From assembly GCA_024233305.1 (NCBI GenBank), contig JACKPV010000024.1:366766-430765 (forward strand): a stretch of DNA of 64,000 nt, in the 5' to 3' direction. Each line of letters begins with the position of its first letter. The first letter of the stretch is position 1. The stretch comes from Verrucomicrobiales bacterium (lineage in GTDB: Bacteria > Verrucomicrobiota > Verrucomicrobiia > Limisphaerales > J093). Below, piece after piece: positions 17,800 to 29,909 of the stretch. Below the pieces are notes generated by a model. It was not told where the DNA came from, did not search any database, and saw only the letters and a list, made by a program, of their open reading frames with translations. The position numbers and the translations under genes were made by a program.

Positions 17800-18699
17800 T
17801 CAACCCCGGGGTGGACGGAAATCGTCGGCGTGATAGGAACTCCGGACCTTCGGCCCACTGGCCACATGGAGGAAACCGAGTTCCCGGGCCTCGCCCGCAT
17901 AGGCGGCAAATTGATCCGGCGTCACGAACTCGAGCACCGGCAGGTTCTGCTTCGTGGGCTGCAAGTACTGCCCGACCGTCAGCAGGTCGCACCCCGCTGA
18001 TCGCAGGTCCCGCAACGCCTCGGAGACCTCGTCCGGGCGCTCGCCCAACCCCACCATCAAACCCGACTTCGTATAGACCCGCGGACCGCCCAGCCGCTTC
18101 GCCTTGCGCAACACCGACAGCGAGCGGTCGTACGTGGCGCGCGACCGCACCTCGGGCGTCAACCGACGCACCGTTTCCAGATTGTGATTGAACACCTGCG
18201 GACCGGCGGCCAGCACCCGCGCAATCGACGCATCCGAGTCGCGAAAATCCGGGGTCAACACCTCGATCACAGCGCCGGGCAGGGCTTGGCGAACTTCCCG
18301 GATCGTTCGATGGAAATGCTCGGCCCCTCCGTCCGGAACGTCGTCGCGTGCCACCGCGGTAATCACGACATGGCGCAGTCTCATTCGCCGCGCGGCTTCG
18401 GCCACACGCTGGGGTTCGCGCTCATCCAACGGCAGCGGTTTGGCCGTATCAATGGCGCAGAAGCCACAGGCCCGGGTGCAGCGGTCCCCGCCAATCATGA
18501 ACGTCGCCGTCCCTTTGCTCCAGCATTCCCAGTGGTTCGGACACCGGGCGCTCTCGCAAACCGTGTGGAGTTTCAACTCGCCCAGCAGTGTGCGGGTATG
18601 GGCGTAACTCTCGGTGGTTGGCAGCCGGATGCGGAGCCACTCCGGCAGCCGGCGCCGGGAGGCGATGATGCGCGGGGAAGAGGTGTGGGTGGGACTCAT
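17800..18699 (-). CDS. lipA: Lipoyl synthase
   Basis: LipA is a radical-SAM enzyme that inserts two sulfurs into octanoyl groups on the lipoyl domains of 2-oxoacid dehydrogenases and GcvH. The 299-residue protein has the auxiliary cluster motif CESARCPNHWEC, the radical-SAM cluster CTRACGFC, and the C-terminal Ser motif VRSSYHAD. The length matches the family. It lies 24 bp downstream of a glutaredoxin-like gene on the same strand, so the two are probably cotranscribed. A glutaredoxin upstream of an iron-sulfur enzyme that consumes its auxiliary cluster is a sensible pairing. Confidence 0.97.
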   Translation of the reverse strand: MSPTHTSSPRIIASRRRLPEWLRIRLPTTESYAHTRTLLGELKLHTVCESARCPNHWECWSKGTATFMIGGDRCTRACGFCAIDTAKPLPLDEREPQRVAEAARRMRLRHVVITAVARDDVPDGGAEHFHRTIREVRQALPGAVIEVLTPDFRDSDASIARVLAAGPQVFNHNLETVRRLTPEVRSRATYDRSLSVLRKAKRLGGPRVYTKSGLMVGLGERPDEVSEALRDLRSAGCDLLTVGQYLQPTKQNLPVLEFVTPDQFAAYAGEARELGFLHVASGPKVRSSYHADDFRPPRG

Positions 18700-18723
18700 C
18701 GGGAGAAGCGTAGGCTTGCGCCA

Positions 18724-18978
18724 TCAAACACCGAAGCCCTGCTCCCTCCACCAAACCGCGAGTTCCTCGGCGCCAAAATCCGCCAGCACCTCGCCGTCCA
18801 CCTCGATGACCGGGGCCAGGGTCTGCCCCGAAAGGGCGTGCATTTCGCTGCGGGCCCGCCCGTCGGAAATCACGTCCAGCGTTTCGTACCGCACCCCTCG
18901 CGCATCCAGCCATTCCATCGCCTGGAGGCACCAACCACAGTAGGGCTTGATGTAGAGTCTGACTTTCCCGGGTTCCAT
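18724..18978 (-). CDS. Glutaredoxin-like thiol oxidoreductase
   Basis: The 84-residue protein is a small thioredoxin-fold protein with the redox motif CGWC (KPYCGWCLQAMEWL) near residue 14. It also has the cis-Pro segment LAPVIEVDG and a C-terminal DFGAEELAVW helix, as in GrxC/NrdH-like glutaredoxins. It should reduce disulfides or mixed glutathione disulfides in the cytoplasm. The CGWC sequence differs from the CPYC of classical glutaredoxins. It sits just upstream of lipA in a likely two-gene operon. Confidence 0.85.
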   Translation of the reverse strand: MEPGKVRLYIKPYCGWCLQAMEWLDARGVRYETLDVISDGRARSEMHALSGQTLAPVIEVDGEVLADFGAEELAVWWREQGFGV

Positions 18979-19457
18979 CGCGTTGCCGGGCGCAAATTGG
19001 GGTCGCTTACCGCCGGCGTCAAACCCGGAGTCGCGAACCGCCGGGATGTAACTGGAACCGGCACGGCTGAGAGGGTTCCGCCGGATGCTCGGGCCACCCG
19101 CCGATTCGCCCCCACGTCCAAGGCCATCCCCCGACCTCGTCCTCCAGCGCGACCGTGCCGTGCCTCACTCGCGCGCTCGACACGATCCGCAGCAGCCCAG
19201 GCGTAACCACCGTTGCCGCCCGCATCCGATGGAGGCGAGGCCGGGCGTTTCGTCCGTATCGATTCAACCCGCGGTAGCCGCCGACGTGTAGTCGGCGCTG
19301 AACTCCAAGGACTTACGCGCCTCCACCGATTCCGACTGGCGGTCCCGCTTTGGTGAGTCGTCACGCCCGGCGGCAAGCGACCGTATCCGCACCGAATCAT
19401 GCGCCGACTGCACGTCGGCGGCTACGGGTTACTGAATGGTCACGGCTTGGCGCCCAA
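18979..19457. other. 479-bp intergenic region containing one 192-bp element
   Basis: No convincing gene is seen. An 82-codon minus-strand ORF (19019-19267) begins inside the repeat element and matches nothing I recognise. The right half (19254-19445) is the inverted-repeat element listed separately. Confidence 0.6.
19254..19445. repeat. 192-bp inverted-repeat (MITE-like) element, copy 1
   Basis: The ends are CCGTATCGATTCA and the complement of CCGTGACCATTCA. Inner arms GTAGCCGCCGACGTG..GTCGGCGC repeat in inverse near both ends. It has the same length as the other three copies. The flanks (TTCGT and CTTGG) do not form a target duplication, so this copy may be old. It has no coding capacity. 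Confidence 0.85.
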
Positions 19458-19823
19458 TCACGGTTCGACCATCACCGTGTCCTCGTGTTCGTAAGGGGGA
19501 GCGCAACAGCAGAGCAGCCGCAGCGTTTCCGATCCGGTATTCCACAACTTGTGCCGGCAACCCGGGGGGATGGCGATCGCATCGCCCGGCCGGACCTCGC
19601 GCTCCTCTCCATCAATGCGGATTCGGCCCTGTCCCGCAGTGATGTAGTAGATCTCCTCGGTCCGCGGGTGGTAATGCTCCTGGGTTGAGGCCCCGGGAGC
19701 CAGCCGGGCCTCCGCCAGGCTCTGGCGGCGAATCACCGAGTTGCGGTGGGCCAGCAGTTCCCGAATCTCGGAGCCGTCCTTGGTCGTGAAAGCCGGCACT
19801 TCGGCAAGGTTGCGCACATCCAT
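19458..19823 (-). CDS. Small cupin-domain protein
   Basis: The 121-residue single-domain cupin has the two conserved motifs. Motif 1 is HYHPRTEEIYYITAGQGRIRI (metal-binding His/His/Glu) and motif 2 is PGDAIAIPPGCRHKLWN. Such proteins bind a metal and act as mannose-6-phosphate isomerase-like enzymes, dioxygenases or sugar sensors; the substrate cannot be assigned. The segment SVIRRQSLAEARLAPG precedes the barrel. It is divergent from the rhodanese gene, with a 114-bp intergenic region, and its 3' end stops 12 bp from a MITE-like element. Confidence 0.85.
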   Translation of the reverse strand: MDVRNLAEVPAFTTKDGSEIRELLAHRNSVIRRQSLAEARLAPGASTQEHYHPRTEEIYYITAGQGRIRIDGEEREVRPGDAIAIPPGCRHKLWNTGSETLRLLCCCAPPYEHEDTVMVEP

Positions 19824-19902
19824 GCCCGAGCCTCGGCTCCGGTACCACCCCCTTCAACCCCAAAAGCCCGCCCGCCACTCCGGCGACCGCGCCGGAAACC
19901 TG

Positions 19903-19930
19903 TTGACCGCGCATGGATCGTCCCTAATCT
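19903..19930 (+). promoter_or_regulatory. Sigma-70-like promoter placed for a leaderless rhodanese mRNA
   Basis: TTGACC (19903-19908), a 16-bp spacer and TAATCT (19925-19930) are followed by only 7 nt before the ATG at 19938. The expected transcription start is therefore at or next to the A of the start codon. Confidence 0.65.
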
Positions 19931-19937
19931 GCCCGCC

Positions 19938-20306
19938 ATGCAGCATTCACCGGGATTCTTGAAGCTGGTCAACGAGGCCAAGTCGCGCATCCAGGAAATC
20001 GACGTCGAACGGACCCGCGCCCGGATGGCGGATGGCGCGCCGATCGTACTCCTTGATGTGCGCGAGGATCACGAATGGCTCAATGGCCATGCCGACGGAG
20101 CCCAGCACCTGGGCAAGGGGATCCTGGAACGTGATCTCGAGCAAATGTTCCCCAACCCGGACACCGAGATCATCATGTACTGCGGAGGCGGCTTCCGCAG
20201 CGCCCTGACCTGCGACGCCGCGCAGCAAATGGGCTACCGTCGCGTCTTTTCGCTGGCGGGCGGCTACAAGGCGCTCGTGGCCGCCGGTTGGCCGGTCGTG
20301 AAGTAG
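19938..20306 (+). CDS. Rhodanese-like sulfurtransferase
   Basis: The 122-residue protein is a single rhodanese domain. It has the entry motif IVLLDVREDHEWLNGHADGAQHL and the active-site loop MYCGGGFRSAL, whose Cys would carry the persulfide. Single-domain rhodaneses move sulfane sulfur or act as cyanide/thiosulfate sulfurtransferases. The start ATG at 19938 follows immediately after a good promoter, with no room for a ribosome-binding site. A longer in-frame ORF (from 19746) lies antisense to the cupin gene and is rejected. The kamA gene follows 54 bp downstream with its own promoter. Confidence 0.9.
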   Translation: MQHSPGFLKLVNEAKSRIQEIDVERTRARMADGAPIVLLDVREDHEWLNGHADGAQHLGKGILERDLEQMFPNPDTEIIMYCGGGFRSALTCDAAQQMGYRRVFSLAGGYKALVAAGWPVVK

Positions 20307-20325
20307 CCCGGCTCGGGTGGACTCC

Positions 20326-20353
20326 TTGACAGCCTGCCGACCGAAAATATAGT
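20326..20353 (+). promoter_or_regulatory. Strong sigma-70-like promoter for kamA, leaderless geometry
   Basis: A perfect TTGACA -35 (20326-20331), a 16-bp spacer and TATAGT (20348-20353) are followed by 7 nt and then the kamA ATG at 20361. Transcription should begin at the start codon itself. Confidence 0.75.
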
Positions 20354-20360
20354 TCGGCCA

Positions 20361-21596
20361 ATGTTGAAAGTGGACGACCTCGCAGAGGACGCCCCAAGCC
20401 TCCCGGATCCGGCGTCCTCCCTCAAGCGGTTCTCGTCGGCAGGGAAAGGACTCTGGGCCGACGTCCCGGACGCGGACTGGCAGGATTGGCGGTGGCAGCT
20501 TAAGCACCGCGTCCAGACGCTGCGGCAACTCGAAACCCTGCTGCCAACCCTGACCCCGGAGGAGCGGGCCGGCGCGCGACTCGCCAACACCAAGCTGGCG
20601 ATGGGGATCACGCCCTATTTCTTCAACCTGATCGATCCCGCCGATGAAGAGTGCCCCATCCGCCGCCAGGTGATCCCCCGGTTCGAGGAAACCCGCACGG
20701 CATCGTGGGAGATGAGCGATCCCTGCGGTGAAGACAGCCATTCCCCGGTTCCCGGCCTCGTGCACCGATACCCGGATCGTGTGCTCTTTCTGGTCACCGA
20801 CCGGTGCGCCTCCTATTGCCGCTACTGCACCCGGTCGCGGTTGGTCAGCAACGCCACCGGTTACGACTTCCATCCGCGCTTCGAGGACCAGATTGCCTAC
20901 ATCGCCCGCACGCCGTCCGTCCGTGACGTGTTGCTCAGCGGTGGAGACCCACTCCTCTTCAGCGACGAGAAGCTCGAGCACCTCCTGGCCCGCCTGCGCA
21001 GCATCCCGCACGTCGAGTTCGTGCGCATCGGATCGCGAATACCGGTCTTCCTTCCCCAGCGCATTACTCCCGCGCTCTGCCGAATGTTGCGGCGTTTTCA
21101 CCCTCTGTTCCTCAGCATTCACTCAAATCACCCCCGGGAACTCACAACCGAAGTCCGGGCGGCCCTGGAAAGGCTGGCGGACGCGGGCATTCCCCTCGGA
21201 AACCAATCCGTTCTCCTCAACCAGGTAAACGACGATTCCGCCGTCATGAAGGCGCACCTCCAGAAGCTCCTCATGTGTCGCGTGCGGCCGTACTACATTT
21301 ACCAGTGCGACCTGATCGCCGGATCCGCCCACCTCCGCACGAGCGTCCGGCAGGGGATCGAGATCATGCGGGAACTTCGCGGGCACACCACGGGCTACGC
21401 CGTGCCCACCTACGTGATCGATGCCCCCGGAGGGGGCGGAAAGGTCCCGGTGAGTCCCGAGTATGTACTGCACCGGAGCAGCGATCGGGTGGTGATCCGC
21501 AATTATGAGGGTCGGATCTTCGAGTACCCCGAGGCCGTCGACGGCACACCGCTCTGCGACGCACCGCGGACAATCGAGGAACCCGAACTCGCTTGA
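20361..21596 (+). CDS. KamA-family radical-SAM aminomutase (lysine 2,3-aminomutase-like)
   Basis: The 411-residue protein belongs to the PLP-dependent radical-SAM aminomutases that move an amino group between alpha and beta carbons. The cluster motif is RCASYCRYCTRSR (CxxxCxxC), and LLSGGDPLL, IGSRIPVFLPQRIT and PTYVIDAPGGGGKVP (with the PLP/metal-site region) are typical. The length is that of bacterial lysine or glutamate 2,3-aminomutases. Substrate choice (lysine, glutamate, or osmolyte beta-amino acid precursor) is not decidable here. No acetyltransferase or lysine-degradation genes are adjacent. The mRNA is predicted to be leaderless. Confidence 0.88.
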   Translation: MLKVDDLAEDAPSLPDPASSLKRFSSAGKGLWADVPDADWQDWRWQLKHRVQTLRQLETLLPTLTPEERAGARLANTKLAMGITPYFFNLIDPADEECPIRRQVIPRFEETRTASWEMSDPCGEDSHSPVPGLVHRYPDRVLFLVTDRCASYCRYCTRSRLVSNATGYDFHPRFEDQIAYIARTPSVRDVLLSGGDPLLFSDEKLEHLLARLRSIPHVEFVRIGSRIPVFLPQRITPALCRMLRRFHPLFLSIHSNHPRELTTEVRAALERLADAGIPLGNQSVLLNQVNDDSAVMKAHLQKLLMCRVRPYYIYQCDLIAGSAHLRTSVRQGIEIMRELRGHTTGYAVPTYVIDAPGGGGKVPVSPEYVLHRSSDRVVIRNYEGRIFEYPEAVDGTPLCDAPRTIEEPELA

Positions 21597-21620
21597 GCCT
21601 ATCCGGAGCCGTGGTCATCC

Positions 21621-22188
21621 ATGCCACGACCCGCCAAAATCCTGTTGGCAGCGCTCAGCCCCGTCTTCCTGGCGGCGGCGACCTTCTTGGCTTCGTTCAC
21701 CTGGAGCTATCCCTTGGGACCCCGCACATGTTGCACCCCTTGCATGCCAGTAGCCCTTGGGATGTACGCCCGCGACCACCATGGGTGGTTCCCTCGTGCG
21801 CGAGCCACGTCGATCATGAGCCTCGCCAATCTGTGGCCGGATTACCTTGCTAACGCTGGGCATTTGGCTGGTATTTCGGGCGACACGCAGGAGACATTGC
21901 GTCGACTCGAAGCGGGGATTCCCCTGGACGATGAGGCCTCGAGTTGGGCCCATTGGGCCGGATTCCGCATCGACGACGATCCTTGATTAGCCATTCTGTG
22001 GGAACGCCGCAGCGGCCTGCGTTTCAATGGCCGCCGCGCCGATGGGCACTCCGTGGGGTTCGCGGATGGCTCGCACCGACAGATCCCCGAAGCACTCTGG
22101 GCTTCCTTCTTGAGGGAACGGGCCGCGCTTCGCTCAGAAGTCCTATCTCACCGGCTTGATCCGCTCCCCGACGCCAACTTCCCCTCAG
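21621..22188 (+). pseudogene. Pseudopilin-like secreted protein interrupted by an in-frame TGA
   Basis: The first part (residues 1-121) has a signal or anchor helix, a Cys-rich CCTPCMP and the segment GMYARDHHGWFP, typical of verrucomicrobial prepilin-like H-x-DG proteins. A TGA at 21984-21986 stops it after RIDDDP. The same frame stays open beyond the stop and gives LAILWERRSGLRFNGRR, then GHSVGFADGSHRQIPEALW. This is exactly the kind of C-terminal segment the family carries. The simplest reading is a nonsense mutation in a decaying gene. The frame then runs into a 192-bp element at 22189. Confidence 0.7.
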
Positions 22189-22380
22189 CCGGATCAATTG
22201 CACACGCTGTAGCCGCCGACGTGTAGTCGGCGCTGAAATCCAAGAGCTTACGCGGGCTCGCCGATTCCGATCAGCAGTCACCTTTCGGTGAATCGTCGCC
22301 CTCGACGGCAGGCAGCCCCATCCCAGCTGAATCATGCGCCGACTGCACGTCGGCGGCTACGAGTTGCTGAATCGTTACGG
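22189..22380. repeat. 192-bp inverted-repeat (MITE-like) element, copy 2
   Basis: Same length and organisation as copy 1. The left end (CCGGATCAATTG) has diverged and the right end reads GAATCGTTACGG. The left flank is CTCAG and the right flank CTAGG, perhaps a decayed 5-bp target duplication. It lies between the broken pseudopilin-like gene and the rRNA operon terminator. Confidence 0.85.
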
Positions 22381-22455
22381 CTAGGACCGTCCAGAAATGC
22401 CGGCGAGACCGCGGCCGAGGTCGCACCATGTCAGATGCGACCTGTGAAAACAGAA

Positions 22456-22479
22456 ACGGGCCAGCTTTCGCTGGCCCGT
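22456..22479 (-). terminator. rRNA operon terminator
   Basis: A perfect 10-bp GC-rich stem (22456-22465 with 22470-22479) and a 4-nt loop lie directly after the 5S gene. On the minus strand they are followed by TTTCTGTTTTC, a good intrinsic terminator. Confidence 0.9.
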
Positions 22480-22484
22480 CAAAG

Positions 22485-22598
22485 ATTCGGCGACTACCTA
22501 CTCTCGCACAAGCTATACAAGCACTACCATCGGCAATGCGGCGTTTGACGGCCGAGTTCGGGATGGGATCGGGTCGGACCACCGCTTTATTGTCACCA
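22485..22598 (-). rRNA. rrf: 5S ribosomal RNA
   Basis: The minus strand carries a 5S-like sequence of about 114 nt, including CCCGATCCCATCCCGAACTC and the 3' part GAGAGTAGGTAGTCGCC. It is the last gene of the operon and is followed at once by the terminator. Ends are approximate to a few nucleotides. Confidence 0.9.
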
Positions 22599-22622
22599 AA
22601 AAGAGCAAAGGGGGATTCCCTG

Positions 22623-22645
22623 AAAACTGCACATAGCCGGGCAAT
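22623..22645 (-). other. 3' arm of the pre-23S processing stem
   Basis: The sequence at 22623-22645, between 23S and 5S, is complementary to 25626-25653, just upstream of 23S (shared CTGCACATAGC and GGGCAAT). The two arms should pair across 23S rRNA and form the RNase III processing stem. Confidence 0.7.
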
Positions 22646-22685
22646 ACAGCCCCAAAATCTCCGAAACACAAGGTGTTTCAATGGA

Positions 22686-25581
<2,896 letters not shown>

Positions 25582-25625
25582 AAGCTCGCGTTTCAGGTTT
25601 GCGCCTGAAAAACTCAACGAACTGT

Positions 25626-25653
25626 AATTGCCCACTATGCTATGTGCAGTTGT
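25626..25653 (-). other. 5' arm of the pre-23S processing stem
   Basis: This arm pairs with 22623-22645 across the 23S gene. See that entry for the shared bases. Confidence 0.7.
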
Positions 25654-25692
25654 CAAAGAACCTTCCCGCCAAGGCGGGAAATTGATTTGGAT

Positions 25693-25770
25693 TGGTGGAC
25701 CTGGCTGGACTTGAACCAGCGACCCTGCGCTTATCAAGCGCATGCTCTAACCAACTGAGCTACAGGTCCA
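25693..25770 (-). tRNA. tRNA-Ile (anticodon GAT)
   Basis: The minus strand folds as a cloverleaf with acceptor TGGACCT/AGGTCCA, anticodon loop CTTGATAA (GAT), T arm GGTTCAAGTCC and an encoded CCA end. It lies between tRNA-Ala and 23S. Confidence 0.95.
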
Positions 25771-25789
25771 ACCAGGTTGGCGTCGGGAG

Positions 25790-25865
25790 TGGTGGAGCTG
25801 AGGAGATTCGAACTCCTGACCTATAGCTTGCAAAGCTACCGCTCTACCAACTGAGCTACAGCCCC
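25790..25865 (-). tRNA. tRNA-Ala (anticodon TGC)
   Basis: The minus strand folds as a cloverleaf with acceptor GGGGCTG, anticodon loop TTTGCAAG (TGC), T arm GAGTTCGAATCTC and an encoded CCA end. It is the first tRNA after 16S, the reverse of the common Ile-Ala order. Confidence 0.95.
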
Positions 25866-25937
25866 GTTTCCGGCCGTCCCGGTCACGGACAATGCAGCCT
25901 CCGCGAAACCAATACCATTGCCATCAAAGAACTAATG

Positions 25938-25963
25938 TCTTGAAAGCTGAATTGTGCGATAAG
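25938..25963 (-). other. 3' arm of the pre-16S processing stem
   Basis: This sequence is the near-perfect complement of 27689-27714 in the leader (shared GAATTGTGCGATAAG). The two should pair across 16S rRNA and give the RNase III processing stem. Confidence 0.75.
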
Positions 25964-26023
25964 CCGGTCATACGGTTGTTGCCAACCGATCGACCATCGA
26001 ATGCCGGATGAACCGGTATTCTA

Positions 26024-27597
<1,574 letters not shown>

Positions 27598-27688
27598 TGA
27601 AAAGTTTGACTCCAAGCAATCACTGCTTGGGTTTGGTGCTAAAACTCCATTCAACTTGGACTTTCATCCAGTTTGAACGGGACCGTTA

Positions 27689-27714
27689 CTTATCGCACAA
27701 TTCAGTTTTCAAAG
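27689..27714 (-). other. 5' arm of the pre-16S processing stem
   Basis: The leader sequence lies about 90 bp before 16S and pairs with 25938-25963. Confidence 0.75.
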
Positions 27715-27814
27715 ACCCAATTGAGACCGCCTTTCTGTCAGAGACGACAAAGAGACCTTTGCCGAACCTTTCGATTGACTCGGCATCGCGCCCGCAATCT
27801 CAATTGCTGCGAAC

Positions 27815-27842
27815 AGAATAGCGGACTTCTCCGAAGGGTCAA
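27815..27842 (-). promoter_or_regulatory. rRNA operon promoter
   Basis: On the minus strand TTGACC (27837-27842), a 16-bp spacer and TATTCT (27815-27820) lie about 220 bp upstream of 16S. Upstream are A tracts (GCAAAAAATCTGAAAAAACC) suitable as an UP element. The rest of the 27598-27966 gap is leader, with the 16S processing arm and no gene. Confidence 0.75.
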
Positions 27843-27966
27843 CAGGTTTTTTCAGATTTTTTGCATTCTTTTCCTGTTTTCCCAAGCAGTTGATAATCAA
27901 AGATTAACAACCAATCTTCCACAGCTTTCGTGCCCTCCTGCACCATCCGGCTTCCCGTTCCGGCCC

Positions 27967-29055
27967 CTATTCCCACGAGAAGTGCAGCACTTCCGCTCCC
28001 GCCGCCCCGCGCATTCCCAGGAACGCATTAAAGCGTCGCTCAACACGCCCAAGCCGCACATCCACAACGACATGGAAGGTCAGACTGCGCACATCAGCCA
28101 GCCGCAGGCGCTGCATCTCGACGGCCATTTCCGGCACCATTCCGGGCACCATGGCCGGTGACAGCATCGCCAAGCTCTGGAACGGGGTGTCATCCTCGGT
28201 CCCGTCGGTCCCATCGGGCCCTGCGCGCACGCGGATGATGTTCTGGGCCACCACCTCGTCCACCCCTGGCAACAGCTGCAGGACTTCCTTCGACGCGGTG
28301 TTGATGTTGATGGGGCCGTTTGACACAGCGGTAAACAGATCGGCAAAGCCGACCGTTCCGAACGCCGGAAGGTCCTCGTTGAATCGGCCAACCTGCTGCG
28401 GCCGGTAGAGCTGATCCTGATGCGCCGAGGCCCGTGGCCCCCAGAACAGCTCCGGGGTCATGCCGTTTACCAGCAGCAACTCGGTGATGTCATCAATAAG
28501 GCCGTTCTTTGCATAGTATGGTGGAGTCAGGCCAAGGTAATAATCGCTCTCGGTGCCGCTCAGATGCGCGGCATCGTCCGCGTCAATCCAGTCTTCCAGC
28601 GAATCCAGCAGGGTCGACGCATCGGTCACGTTCAACCCGACCAGTTCGATGGCGCGGTTCAGCGTCATGCGATCGGCCCGGTTGATGTTTGCCTTCCGCT
28701 CCTGATCAATGATCCGCACGGAAAACACTCCTTCGCCGAGGTGGTTTTCCGCGAGGTTGATCGAAGCGAGCGGAGAGTTCGTTTCGGACAGATCCCCGGG
28801 GCCCCCGGCCCAGAACTGATTGAGCGCGGCCGGCTTGTTCTGCCGGAAAGACTCGGCGAGGACGAACCGGGCCAGTTCAACACCGGACCGCCCCAACCAC
28901 TGGAATTCCGATTCATCCCGGGCATTGCCGGCCAGGCGCGTTTCCACCTTCATGGACAGCGCGAAGCCGCCGGCGAGTACGACGAGCACCATGATGATGA
29001 TGAGCACCAGCATCAGGGCGAAGCCGCCCGAGGTCGCGGCCCGGGTCATTTTCAT
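27967..29055 (-). CDS. gspK: Type II secretion minor pseudopilin GspK
   Basis: The 362-residue protein has the GspK layout. A short basic leader ends in Gly before the hydrophobic helix (GG|FALMLVLIIIMVLVVLAGGF). A large periplasmic domain then has the helix-hairpin-helix-like ANINRADRMTLNRAIELVGL, SLEDWIDADDAAHL and PININTASKEVLQLLPGVDE. GspK caps the pseudopilus tip together with GspI and GspJ. As in other GspK proteins, the Glu at position +5 of the mature helix is absent. It is the last gene of a run overlapping by 4 bp with gspJ, so the genes are translationally coupled. Confidence 0.9.
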   Translation of the reverse strand: MKMTRAATSGGFALMLVLIIIMVLVVLAGGFALSMKVETRLAGNARDESEFQWLGRSGVELARFVLAESFRQNKPAALNQFWAGGPGDLSETNSPLASINLAENHLGEGVFSVRIIDQERKANINRADRMTLNRAIELVGLNVTDASTLLDSLEDWIDADDAAHLSGTESDYYLGLTPPYYAKNGLIDDITELLLVNGMTPELFWGPRASAHQDQLYRPQQVGRFNEDLPAFGTVGFADLFTAVSNGPININTASKEVLQLLPGVDEVVAQNIIRVRAGPDGTDGTEDDTPFQSLAMLSPAMVPGMVPEMAVEMQRLRLADVRSLTFHVVVDVRLGRVERRFNAFLGMRGAAGAEVLHFSWE

Positions 29056-29909
29056 CCTTGCGGTCCTCCTTCGCGGATGGTGTCCAGGCCTGTCGCCGGA
29101 CCATCCGCCCCGGGCAACGCCTCTTCCTCACCGCTCGGTCGTCGGTTGACGCCCGCGTTTCCCCCCAGCCCCCCCTGGAACATCGGCAGGACTCCGCGCG
29201 AGGGAAGCAGGACCGAACGGACGACCAGTTCCCGTGGGGCGCCGCTGCCATCGCTGCGTTTGCCAAAGGCCAGCGCGAATCGCACCAGCCGCGGCAGGTT
29301 GTTCGTGTCCCCCCATTCGTCCATCCACTCCCCCGACCGTCCGTCGCTGAACTCGAGCATGAAGAGGCTCACGTCGCGGGCAAGAACGAGCCGGTGAAGG
29401 TCATCGTCCGCCACTTCGCCGGAGAGAATGGGGAACTGAACGAGCCGCAGTTCGTTGGTGCCATCGCTGCCCGGTTCGACCACGAAAGCCACACGGCGCA
29501 CCACCTGGTCGCCAAAGTAGCCGCTGCCGGGAAACGAGCGCGGCAGGCGGGCCACGAAACTCAGTGCGGCAAACTCGGAGGAAGTGTCGGCCTCGAAATG
29601 ATAGAGGTAACGGTTGCCGAGGAAGGCCACGGCAGATCCGAGCGCGGTTTCCAACGAGCGGGAAGCCATCCGCGCCCGCTGCGCCTCGGAGGCGGCCTCC
29701 AAACCGGCCCGGGAGGCCCGCAGGATGGCGGAATAGCTGCCGTAGATCGCCGCGAGCACCATCGAAAAGACGGTGATGGCCAGCAGCAGTTCAAGCAGCG
29801 TAAACCCCTTGACGACCCGCTCCCGCCCGCTCCCATCAACCCCCTGCGGCCCGCCGCGCGGATCCGCCCGCTCCGTCCGCGCCCCGGATTGTCGCCACGG
29901 AGGGTTCAT
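29052..29909 (-). CDS. gspJ: Type II secretion minor pseudopilin GspJ
   Basis: The 285-residue protein has a prepilin leader and cleavage site (KG|FTLLELLLAITVF with Glu at +5), then a variable periplasmic domain. Its position between gspI and gspK, and the length, support GspJ, a pseudopilus-tip subunit of the type II secretion system. The N-terminus before the cleavage site is unusually long (about 34 residues) and Arg/Gly-rich; a GTG (Val) at about residue 32, near the cleavage site, might be the true start. It overlaps gspI and gspK by 4 bp each. Confidence 0.85.
   Translation of the reverse strand: MNPPWRQSGARTERADPRGGPQGVDGSGRERVVKGFTLLELLLAITVFSMVLAAIYGSYSAILRASRAGLEAASEAQRARMASRSLETALGSAVAFLGNRYLYHFEADTSSEFAALSFVARLPRSFPGSGYFGDQVVRRVAFVVEPGSDGTNELRLVQFPILSGEVADDDLHRLVLARDVSLFMLEFSDGRSGEWMDEWGDTNNLPRLVRFALAFGKRSDGSGAPRELVVRSVLLPSRGVLPMFQGGLGGNAGVNRRPSGEEEALPGADGPATGLDTIREGGPQG

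Noticed and set aside
19019..19267. An 82-codon minus-strand ORF
   Set aside because: Its start lies inside a repeat element and it matches nothing recognisable.
21984..21986. Selenocysteine or programmed UGA readthrough
   Set aside because: No selenocysteine-like context, active-site Cys position or stem-loop was seen. Decay is simpler.
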